This document shows, piece after piece, positions 1 through 11,700 of a stretch of DNA of 64,000 nt. A model generated the notes under the pieces. That model did not search any database and was not told the origin of the DNA. It worked only from the letters and a program-made list of their open reading frames with translations. The position numbers and the translations under genes were made by a program. The DNA is from Gossypium raimondii (taxonomy: Eukaryota; Streptophyta; Magnoliopsida; Malvales; Malvaceae): positions 59,215,371 through 59,279,370 of the forward strand of contig NC_068567.1 in NCBI RefSeq assembly GCF_025698545.1, read 5' to 3'. Position 1 is the stretch's first letter, and the number at the start of each line of letters is the position of its first letter.

Positions 1-2160
1 TTAGGCTCAACAAATCGTGTAAGGTGGTATCACAGTTCCCAAAATATGCTAACAAACAACAGCTAAGTTCTTAATGAACCTTTGGGGGTAAGGAATACCA
101 CCAAGATCGTACCACTCCCTTCAAAATAGTAATGGAATATGGCATTGTAAGGGATCTTTGATGCCGCATATACCATGGAAATACCTAAAATGATTCAAGT
201 GATCTGCAAGACTATTACAAGTTTCTGAATAAGCTTTTATCTTGGTGGTATTGGGACCTATCAAACAATCATGGACAATGGGTTGTTTTATACATCTAAC
301 CACTCGTAATCATCCTTAAATGATTGTTTCAATTCCTTAAACTTTTGCTTTAGGATTGCTACTTGTTTGACTAAAACAGGACCAACACATGGGAACTGTT
401 AATCATGCTAGTGGTCGAGGAAGTGCCTGGTTTTATCTTTGTTGTCAGGGAGTTGGTCGATTTATTATTGTTTTTTGTTTATGGTTTGTTGTTGTGAGGC
501 CAATGTGTTGAATAGGAATCGTATTCTGGTCTGGTATCGGGAGTGGAAAATTCGCTGTTATTGAGCTGATGTAGAGGGAAAGGTGGTATAGTCGTAGGGG
601 CCCTAAAAGAAGACTTGGGAATGGTAAAAGGACTAAAAGTGCCTGGAGTCATGTAATTGAAAATTTAGATAAGCAAGCCAATTCCACTTCAAATTATTGG
701 TTAAAATGCACCATAGGTCCCTATATTATTTGTAAATTTGAAATCTAGTCCATATACTTTTATTTCTAAGAATTTAATCTATTTACCTTTCATATTTTAA
801 AATTAAAAAAAAACACTTAATAGCAAAGTAATTGAAAAATTGACTTCATGATAAATATGAATTTAACAAGATAATTTTAATAATGTTAACGATTGGACTA
901 AACTTTAAAATCTAAAAAACAGATAACTTAAATTTTAAAATAAAATATAAAACTAAATTTTAAATTTATGAAAAATGAAAATTTATTTCATAATTTAACC
1001 ATATTTTTCAAAATTTTAAAATGTTAGTACATGTAGATCGCACATTCATTTTCGTACCCAATTGTATTTATTTTTACACCTAATTTCAAAGTGTTAGGTT
1101 GAACTTGAACGTGATAGTTTTTTTTCTCCTTTTATCAAATATCGTGATTTTATTTTAAATTAATCTACATTTTGTATTATTATGTAAATGACTTTTAGCT
1201 GTTTAGCACTTCAGTATGTACTTTAGGTAAATTGCACCATACATCCCCAAACTATATAGTATATTATAAATTAATCTTTAAATTTTAAAACAAATTAAGT
1301 AATTCTTAAAAATATTAATATCATTTCAATTAATCCATTCTGCCAATACAATTATCAGCTTAAGTATTGGAAGTTGACTTAGATATCACATAAAATATAT
1401 TTAAAATACATATAATTAAATATTAATTATGTGTAATTATTACGTAAATAACTTAAGTTTGATGTGTATGGGATATGATATAAAGCACACTTGAAATACA
1501 TAGATGAAATTTTAGATACATGTACTTATTATATGAATAGTTTGAATTTGATGGTTTGAAAAATAAAAAATATTATTAAAATTTAAGAGTTTAGATTCAA
1601 ACTGGTAGGGGTCGTTTGGTTTTCCGAGTCTTAGATTATGTTCTATAATAGGATTATGGAAATGTAATATTATGGGTGGAATATGAGATTACATTGCTTG
1701 GTTGATTTGACCGGAATGTAATATTGATGTGTTTGGTTGACGAAATGTAAGATTATTTCGAAGCACGTTTTACTCAATTGCCCTAGTTATGGAATTTGTT
1801 TTTTTAACAAGTTTAGTTCCTTTAATATATTTTAGACTCAAATTCTACAAAAGTATGATAAATTATTACAAGTCTTACTTTTTATTACAATTTATATATT
1901 AATAAGTATCTATTTTATTGAAATAAATTTATAAATCATAATTATATATTAATAATGTTAATATCCACCAAGTTAAAATTCAATCAGCATTTATGAAATA
2001 TATATATTTTGAAATAAAATCATATTCATTAAAAAAACAAAAAGATTGAAAAAACAAAACAAAGTGAAAATAACTCTGGGTACAATTATACCTAAACCAA
2101 CAAGCTTACCTCATACACTTTTGCCTAAACCCTCTAGTTTTCACCCAAATGCTCCAATCT
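1..2160. other. Gene-free left flank with repeat debris
   Basis: No coding region is supported here; the only ORF above 60 codons (121-303, minus) has no recognisable motif. From about 710 to 1000 there is a copy of an AT-rich dispersed repeat whose hallmark is alternating 'aatttagtc' and 'cttttattt' blocks; it recurs near 12.2, 24.0, 48.7 and 56.3 kb. Around 1610-1780 lies a stretch starting 'ggggtcgtttggtt' and containing repeated 'ggaatgtaatatt', a style common in plant DNA-transposon MITEs, but I could not define its ends. Confidence 0.5.
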
Positions 2161-2169
2161 ATGAGCATG

Positions 2170-2540
2170 AACAATACCAACAACAAAAGAAGGACAACTA
2201 ATACAATTAAAATAGTTCGCTTTCAATAAAGTCGCCATTGCTAATGTATAAGCAGCTTTATTATCATTCCTACCAATCCATTAAACATATAAGTGAAAAC
2301 CTAATATAATATCTCATAATCAGAAACGTCAAAAACAACTTCCCACAATATTTGACTATCAATTTCAAAAATAACATCTTCCATATAACATGATCGAAAC
2401 TAAGATAAAAGTTTATGAACGTCAAAATTTCCATAAAACTGGAGATACACTACACAAAATTTCCCCTCCTCATTATGCACAAATGCGGCGCATTCCATAT
2501 ACCCACTATGAACAAAAATAGCACTGCGGATTTTAAGTTA
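2170..2540 (-). pseudogene. Degenerate RNase H-like (retroelement) fragment
   Basis: Read on the minus strand, this stretch gives pieces resembling the RNase H-like domain found at the 3' end of plant non-LTR retrotransposons and related host proteins. One frame has FVHNEEGKF and, after a stop, FEIDSQILWEVV; the next frame has RNDNKAAYTLAMATL, which resembles the family's final 'R..N.AA..LA..A' motif. At least two stops and one frame change separate the pieces, so nothing functional is encoded. No reverse transcriptase or target-site duplication is visible. Assignment rests on motif order only. Confidence 0.5.
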
Positions 2541-2742
2541 GTTTAATAATATATTGTATTTGTAAATATTATAAAATATATTTTATACCGTAGAGAAGCT
2601 GAAATAAAAATTTAAAACGTTTATATTGAGTTTGACGTGCAGCCGCGGGATATTGTACCGAAAAGAAAAAAAGATAGGGGCCTCAAATGCCTTGGACTTT
2701 CATGGGATAGTTTCTTCTCCATGCTGCAACTCCAATCTTGAC

Positions 2743-5700
2743 ATGGAGTCAGCACTTTCAGTTACAGTGCCCACATTGGCTGTCTTCTCCATCCCCAGAG
2801 CCTTAAACCGTCATTTCTTCTACAACAATTCCTCTCTCATCGCTCGATGCATCCGTTCTCGTCTCTTTCCTCAGGGCCGAGGATGTACTCTTCTTGCTTC
2901 CCGCTCTTATTCGTCTCCACTTAGGAGCTTGTGCTCCGCTTCAGTTCCCCAACGTTTACACCACCGTTTGGAGTGCGTCGCGAGTTCCGCAGCTTATTTT
3001 GGGGCTGCTGGCGGCGGCGGCGTTTATGGTGGCGGCGATGGAAGTGGTAGCGGTGGCGGAGGTGGAGATGGTGGGGAAGGAACGGGCGACGGGGACTTGA
3101 AGGCGAAATTGGGAGCGGGAGCCGTTGACGAGCCATCTGCTTTATCTCCCGATATTATTATTCTTGATGTTGGGGTATGGTTTCCCTTTTTTTTTTTACT
3201 CCGTATTTTATTCATAAATTTAGAAAGAAAAGAAATAGCGTCAGGTTACTGATTCTTTCCCTTAATTTCTCCGGGCTTAGGGAATGACTTGCGGCGGGTG
3301 TGCTGCGAGTGTGAAGAGGATACTAGAAAATCAAGTAAGTTGTCTCAATTTTTTCTTTCTTCTTTTGTAAATCGAATTAGTTATTCCTATCTCATTGTAT
3401 CACTGATTTGAAATGCAGCCCCAAGTGTCCTCTGCTAGTGTCAATCTCACAACAGAAACAGCAATAGTGTGGCCGGTTTCCGAAGCCAAGGTTGTGCCAA
3501 ATTGGCAAAAGGAGTTAGGGGAGGCGTTAGCTAGACAGTTGACTAGCTGTGGCTTTAATTCTAACCTTCGAGGTACTAAGTATTTTCATCGTCTTGGTCG
3601 TCCAACTTTTTGTTGTTTGAATATGCTTTGCATGTTTCTTTTCACCTATTTCTAGAAAATGTGCTCGATTAGAAAACTTCATCCATTCTGTGTAAAGCAA
3701 ACTGTTTGTGCTTCATTTGATAAGTGCTTTTTTTGTATTTAATTTGAATTTTTGTTGCTTTTTCCCACTTCTATTCTTCTTCTTTTTTTGCTAAAAAAGT
3801 GGAAGTGTTTACCAAAGTGAGCCTTGATAGTAGATAAGACCATAAAAAGTGTTGCTAAAATTTCATCATGGTAGTAATGTGCTTATTTAAGGATTAATCA
3901 AGATTTGAGTTAGTATGCATTTGGATGGCATGTAGAGCTATGTACTTACGGGCCCCTTTCTAAAATTTTAGTGTCATGCACATGGCTCTCAGAGATCATG
4001 AGTTGTATTGTTCATTGAAGTGTTAGTCATAGATTTGAACTTCCTCTGTACTAGTAGCTTGAAGTATAATCTACCATCTCTCATGTAAGATTACCAATTA
4101 TGAAATGTTGGACGGGCCAAAATGTTTATGGTCTTGAATAATAAATATTATAGCATCTCTTGTGAATGACGATCCATTAAGCTCCTCTAACTTTAGATGA
4201 GAGAGTCATAACACACGTTGCATTTTTTTTTTCATATGATTCATGTATGTTTGGTGGGTACGTCTCTGAAACTCAAGACTCTCATCTATATATAGATGCA
4301 ACAATACAAGCATTGAAGTCATAGATATAATTAATTTACCATTTCTCCTTTCAATAGGTCAGCTGCGGCGGCCACTTGGATAAAATGATTGGAGGATTTT
4401 CTGGTCGTGCATAACGCTAATCTTTTGAAGAATTAGTTGTGTCCATTCTATAGTAACTATAACAAGAGTCCTCGTTCTATGTTAATTTACAGCAAAGTTG
4501 TTGCATTGCAGTTGAAGACTGAAGGAATACTAACAACCTTAATTTTGTTTTGGAGGTTCTTTTCGGTGAATCTCTTGCGAGTGACCTGTATGCATTAAAA
4601 GGGGCTATCTAATAACAGTTTGTTAAATAAGACATGATTGCTTCAGCTTCATATTATGGCCGTGTATCTCTTAATTTCCTATAATTTTCCTCCCAATTGT
4701 TTTAAACTTATTAATTATTAATTTGTTTCCCCATATTTTAACCCTACCATATGGTATTTGCCATTGTCTGAGAGCATGGATTGATATGGTCATAAATAGA
4801 TTGTCATGGTGGGATCTTATCTATGTAGTCATCTCCAGTGTAAAAAAAAGGCTTTCTTGTTGTTTTGCTTTGAGATAAATTTCTAGAAAAGATTGTGCTG
4901 CCAGTCAGTCAAATATAATTTAACTAGGAAACTTTTCTATTTATTCTTATTGTTCGTGGCCAAGTTTAGCCTTTCTGATCTATTTGCTTGACAGACTTCG
5001 CTTGGTTTGCTTCCTGATATGACTTGTGTTCTGCAGAGTTGTAAATTATTCCATAAGTTCCTTCTACTAATCTACATTATGGATTGATTGCTTGGCTTAT
5101 TTCTTCTATATAGATTCAGGTCGAGATAATTTCTTCAAAGTTTTTGAACGGAAGATGGATGAAAAGCGTAGCCGCTTAAAAGAAAGTGGTAGGTACCTTT
5201 TCACATTCCTTTTACTTTTCAGTAGATAAAGTGGTAGATACCTTTTCATATTTCTTTTGCTTTTCAGTAGATTGTTAATAGTATGCTAATGGTTGTCTTC
5301 CTAAGTAATTCTGGTTTAATTGCTTACACTGTTATAGGTCGCGAGCTTGCTGTCTCCTGGGCTTTATGTGCTGTGTGCCTCATTGGCCATGTCGCCCATT
5401 TTTTAGGAGCTAAGGCTTCATGGATGCATGCATTTCACTCAACAGGGTTCCATTTGTCATTGTCTTTGTTTACATTGCTTGGTCCTGGGCGTCAACTTAT
5501 CTTTGAGGGTGTGAAAAATCTTTTTAAGGGAGCTCCAAACATGAACACTTTGGTTGGTCTTGGGGCTTTATCCTCTTTTGCTGTTAGTTCTCTAGCTGTG
5601 TTAATACCAAAATTGGTAAGTCTTGATACTTATTCCTACTTGTGTAGTCTATGGATATCCACCTTTGTGTATGTAGACATACGTACATATGAAATGCAGT

Positions 5701-8700
5701 AAAATAACTTACGTTTTGAAATCTATGTTGTTTATAGCATGTTTATGACTTCAAAATTTTGAATGTCATGTTATGACTTCTGTTTTTCCTATTAACAAAG
5801 CCATGTCTTGTTGTAAGCATACTTTGACTTCTCATTGTAAATAAACTTCTAGGTTATTGCTTCCTTTTTCAGTACTTAATGTCAGCTTCTCATATTTCAT
5901 TTCAATTAGTTTCACCATTGAGAGTAATTTTGTGTTTAGAGTCAGCGTATATGATAGTCAGATTATTATTTATACATTCTAGAGTAGTTTCAGTTCAGGG
6001 TTTCCTTGACTTGTTGACTCTCTTGTTATTCTTTTTGCCTTCCTTCTTTCAGTTATTGTATTTGAACTGAAATACACCTTGTATGAGTTGACAAATACCA
6101 AAAGTTGCATGCCACGATGTATTAAGGCCGGTTAGCATGAAAAACCAAATAGCATCCACATATTGGAATTTAGAATAGGTAGAAGAAAAGCCAATCACAA
6201 ATATTCTCAGTTTACCGCCACTTGTTAACTACTAAATTTTATTATGGAATTGTTGCCAATCTCAACTTTTGTGGTCATTCTGACTTCTCACTATCATAGC
6301 TGTTGAGTGATTGTATGGTCAAAAGAACATAAAGATGTTTTAAGCAAATAAATTGAAGGCCTTTATCATCTATTTCAATCTTGTATAGTATATACGGGGA
6401 TACTTCTGAAGCAGGCATAGTAAGAGGATAAAAATGGAACCTAGGGGGTGTAAAAAACCTGGATATCTTATCAGAAACGATGAAGAGTTTTATAAGACCA
6501 ACATGGCTGCTGAGGTTTGTATGCTTAGGTCTTCCATATATATATGCTATTTATCTGAGAGATGTGACTGTTCGTTATCTGTTAAGTAAATAAGAAAGAA
6601 ACATGGTAAATTTGACTATTTAGGATTGCATGGTACAGAATTTGACTATTTAGGATTGAATAGTTGGGAGTCCTCACAAATATTTTGTTTCTTTATTTGG
6701 GTAAGACAGCTTTTTCTTTAGTTAGATTCTGGTTTATTCCAGTTTTATAATATTTTATTGGTTCTTGCTTGGAGTTCCATCTCAGGTTGTTCTTACTAAC
6801 TTGTAAAATTCTTCAAATAATTCGAAAGTAGAAGTTTCTATCATATGGTTTGAGTTGCAATTTGATTTGCAAGTGTATTTGCAATGATTGGTCTGGTTTT
6901 CAGATTCTGTTGCATGATTAAAGTGGGGGTGTAGACTGTAGAGAGCATGTGAAGGGGACATTCAGGTTAGACATCAGTCCTTTTTAATTGATATCGTGTT
7001 TGCAGGGTTGGAGGGCATTCTTTGAGGAACCAGTCATGTTAATAGCCTTTGTCTTGTTAGGAAGGAATCTTGAACAGAGAGCAAAAATCAAAGCAACCAG
7101 TGATATGACTGGACTTCTTAGTAGTTTGCCCTCACAAGCTCGTCTTATGGTTGATGATTCAATTGTTGAAGTTCCTTGTAGCAGTCTCTCTGTTGGAGAC
7201 CAAATTGTTGTACTGCCAGGAGTAAGTAAATTAGACTCGTGCTTTAATCTGTTATCATCTCGTATCTTAATGCTTTCCTGTTTGGTGTGTCTGATGTTTA
7301 CTGTTTATAATTTTGTTATTCATGTTCACTGTTTATTACTTCTATTAGCAAAGAGTGTTGTTCCTTCTTAGGACATATGAGTTATGTTGCTGCTTTCTTT
7401 ACTTTCTAAACTTAGGATGCTATATTACTATTACTGATTTTCACTGTGATCCATTTAATATATTGAAGTGCTAAACAGTTTCATGAATTTTCCTTTGTTG
7501 TAGAAGACTTTGTTATTTCTTGACAAATATTCTTGTTTTCTTCTAGGACCGTGTTCCTGCAGATGGAATAGTCAGAGCCGGTAGAAGCACCATTGACGAG
7601 TCAAGTTTTACTGGGGAGCCAATGCCAGTAACCAAAGAACCAGGGGTATTGCTCTTCAGTTGTAACTATTCTTATTTTTTGTAGATCCAGATGATATCTA
7701 TAACCATGTTCAGTACGTGTATGGTTTTAAATTTGCCATCTTCATTCCCTCCTCACGGCAAAAAAATTTCCTTCTCTATCTCTTCCTCCTCTTTCTACCT
7801 GATTCACTTTTCATCTTTGAATTGCGTCATCTAATGTCAACCACTCAGTCCCTAGTATTAATACTGGCCTCCTTTCATCATATTATACCAAATTGAAACT
7901 TATGTTTGTGCTAGAGTCAAGTTGCAGCTGGAAGCATCAACCTTAATGGAACTCTTACAATTGAAGTACGGAGACCTGGTGGTGAGACTGCAATGGGAGA
8001 CATTGTTCGTTTGGTGGAAGAAGCACAGAGCAGGGAAGCTCCAGTGCAGAGGTTGGCCGACAAGGTTCTTCAATTTGTTCCCTATATTTTTTGCAGAACT
8101 TATTTCATCTTCAGTGGGATAAAGGGATCTTTTGGTAGATACATTAAAAATACAAGGAATATTATCAGAGAACTTGTTTGGAATCACTGTTCACATGGTT
8201 AACACGGATTGCTTAGTGGTGGAAAATAGGGCACTAGTCTTATCTGCTCTCCAGTGCCTCCTCAGATACTAAATGGTTTTAGAACACCACCTCCCCCCAG
8301 GTTGAATAACTCTGTTAGGCTACTTTTTACTTACACACATGGCAATCTTTCTTCTATTCAACATGATTTTCTTCAGCCTTTCAGCTCCAAACTAAAGAAG
8401 TAATTCCAGAAAGCATATCATGTCTGGATAAAATTTTGAATGATGCATATTTGAAGTTTATAATGGAACAGTAAAATATTTATTTTCCTGCATCAGTTTC
8501 ACATGACCTTTATTCTTGCATGCATGAAGCTTTATACATGGTTGAAAAATTCTGGTTGATTCTGATCTCCATGGTTTAAAAGTTAAAAAACTCTGTTGAA
8601 GTGAGGAGCTGTTGATGTGAAAGGTGGCTTAATTCCTCCCCCCCCCCCCTTTTCTTTTTTCCTTTTCCTAGCTCAATACAAAGAAATGAAATAATCAATC

Positions 8701-11700
8701 AACATAATAGAGTTGTATCCTTGTATCATGTTCTTAATTAATGGCTGTAACGAGAAAGAAAAAGAACCATGGCATTTGTTGTTTACTTTCGGTGGAAAGG
8801 CAATTTAACTTTCTTCAAAAAAAAAATTGGAATTCCAGGTGGCTGGACATTTCACTTATGGAGTTATGGCTCTCTCTGCTGCTACTTTTATGTTCTGGAA
8901 TCTGTTTGGTGCACGAATTATTCCAGCTTCTATTTATCAAGGAAGTGCAGTTTCACTTGCCCTGCAGCTTTCCTGTAGTGTTCTGGTATGATACATGGAA
9001 ATCTACATCCATCTTGAACGATCTTTGTGTGTGCATTATATAACTAGAAAGTGAAAAGAAAAAGAAAAAGAAATAAAGAACAGTTCACATATTATCTGAT
9101 TGAGAAAAAAATATGATGAATTTGTTGATATTGCTTCTTCAAAGTGCCTTCTAGTTGTTGCTTTACTTCATAATCTGATGTAAATGTGGATGTTTTGGCA
9201 TCCATTTTGTTTTCTTTCTTAACTTTTTAGTCAGTTTCATTGAACCTTTATCTGTTGACATAGGTTGTTGCATGTCCATGTGCCCTGGGTTTAGCCACCC
9301 CTACAGCTATGCTGGTAATTCTTGTTTCACCATTTTACACCATGTTAGACTAGTGACATAGTTGAAGTTAAAGTTAATATTGTTTTATGGCCTATATTTG
9401 GTATTTTCAGGTGGGAACTTCATTAGGGGCAACAAGAGGATTGCTTTTGCGTGGTGGAAATATTTTAGAGAAATTTTCTATGGTGAATGTAATTATATTT
9501 GACAAAACGGGAACCCTTACTATTGGCAGACCTGTTGTGACAAAGGTTGTAACTCCAAGTCGCATGGATCATAGTGATTCCAGGTTGAGTGGCTTCTGAA
9601 ACTTTAACATTAAATGGCTCATATTGAACTTTCTGGAATGGAATTATCAGTGATCTAGTGTATTTAATCTAAAATTATCTTTACGTAAATTTTTGTCTCT
9701 TTTTTCTTCATGAACTGCCTATGTTGCTGTCCAAAGATATATTTTCTTGTGGACTGTTTCTTATTCTGTCCATGTTTTTCATTTTTGATGATGAACAATT
9801 TAGGAGATCAATAAAACTTGAGTCTTCATTCAACCGTCAGTTTTGCTGTTTTTTTGCAAAAGGAAAAACAAAACATATTAAAGCAAAAGATAAATTTTAG
9901 GGAGTTTAAAATTTAAAACTGACTTTTATGATGAGAAAAGGCTTGGTTTTACTTCTATGTGGAACTATTTTATTTATATTGGTTTATTTTTCGCTTTTTA
10001 ACTATTCTTTATATTATGATTTTTCTATTTGCTCTTGCCTTATAGCAAAATATGAGAAACAATAAAAAAAAACGTGTGAAGGATATGTAGCCTAAATATG
10101 ATGTTACAGTCCTAGCTCATAAAATTTATGCATATGTGCCGTCCTGGCTCTATACTGTTTATAAGTTATTCAGTCTGGAAGTGTAATATTTGCTAAAAGA
10201 CCAGTTTATGAATCCATGATATGAAATTAATTGAGAATGGATAATTTTGATGGTTCATCTACACTATGGCTGGATAGAAGATATCCTTGGTGCAAGTCCC
10301 AGTTTAAAGTTGCCAAGTATTATGCTAACAAAAATGTGTGCAGCTTTTGCCAGGTTATACATTTTTTATGATGAATAAATGTGTGCTTTGGTGCAGACAA
10401 CATTTCGATGGTAGTTGGTCTGAAGATGATGTTCTTAAGTTAGCTGCCGCTGTAGAATCAAATACCATTCACCCAGTTGGTAAAGCAATCGTGGAAGCTG
10501 CACAGGCTGTGAAAAGTCCAAACATAAAGGTGCTTAACTTTTTTTTTCCCCTATCTTTGATATAGGCTTCTGTTTAGGTATAAATTTAATCCTTTAATAC
10601 ACAAATATGCAATAAGAAACACAAAAGTTTATACTAAAGAACAAATAACTGTGACTTAGCTTTCAATTTTACTGCTCTTTCCTGTCATTTTCAATCAGCA
10701 ATGAAATTTCCTTTTCCTCTTTTTGAGCTTTCAAGCTCAACTTACAGTGACAGTTCTTCAGTTTTCCGGAAACATCCATGTTCATTACATCTGTTTGGAC
10801 AGTGATGATGTCCTTTCCATTTATCTATTGGCTGTGATTTTCATGCAAAGGGCTTTCTTGTAGGTGGTGGATGGAACATTTGTTGAGGAACCTGGATCCG
10901 GCGCTGTAGCTGTCATTGATGATAAAACAGTGTCAGTTGGGACATTAGAGTGGGTTCAGAGGTAGTGTATTCTCCGTGTGTGTGTTTTCAGTTATTATAT
11001 AGTATACTAGTAAACGTGATCTTTAAGAGCAATTTCATTTAGCAGAAATTCATCTTTTTATTTTTAAAAAAATTGAGGGAATGATTAGGTAATTTCTAAC
11101 ATAGGGATCATCAGGTAATTTCTGTCTGACATAGGGGTTTATTTTCTGCAGGCATGGTGTTGGCGATAGTTTGCTTTTGGAAACAGATGAGGAGCTTAGG
11201 AATAAATCTGTGGTTTATGTTGGAGTGAATAATAAGCTCGCTGGTCTTATTTATTTTGAGGATCAGATCAGAGAAGATGCCAGGCACGTTGTTGATTCTT
11301 TGCATAGGCAAGGAATCAGTGTGTACATGCTTTCTGGGGACAAAAGGAGCACTGCTGAGTATGTTGCATCAATTGTTGGAATCCCAAAGGATAAGGTAAG
11401 TTTTTTCCCGATGATTGAACACACTATCCATATAGGTTAGCATTTGGTGTGAAATATTACTTGCCTTTACGTCCCTGCTTACGCATGGGGATTTATAATT
11501 TTTAATATATTCTAATTTTTTTAATTATGAAAATTAAATTTATGATAATAATTTAAGGTTGATTAATTTTTTTTAAACTTATTTCTGAATCATGTTTGGG
11601 ATAATCATTTCAAATATGGGTTAAATTTGGATATTAAATGAAACTCTAGATAAACTTACAAAATAACTATTTTAATTTTTTTAAAAGTTTTAGAAAAATT

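Noticed and set aside
2626-2742. In-frame upstream ATG extending PAA1 by 39 residues
   Set aside because: The extension precedes a good transit-peptide start (MESALS) at 2743, includes Lys/Glu-rich sequence unlike a transit peptide, and would make the protein longer than the family norm.
8638-8649. Run of twelve C as a quadruplex-forming element
   Set aside because: A single uninterrupted run in an intron is simple slippage sequence; there are no four separate G/C tracts.
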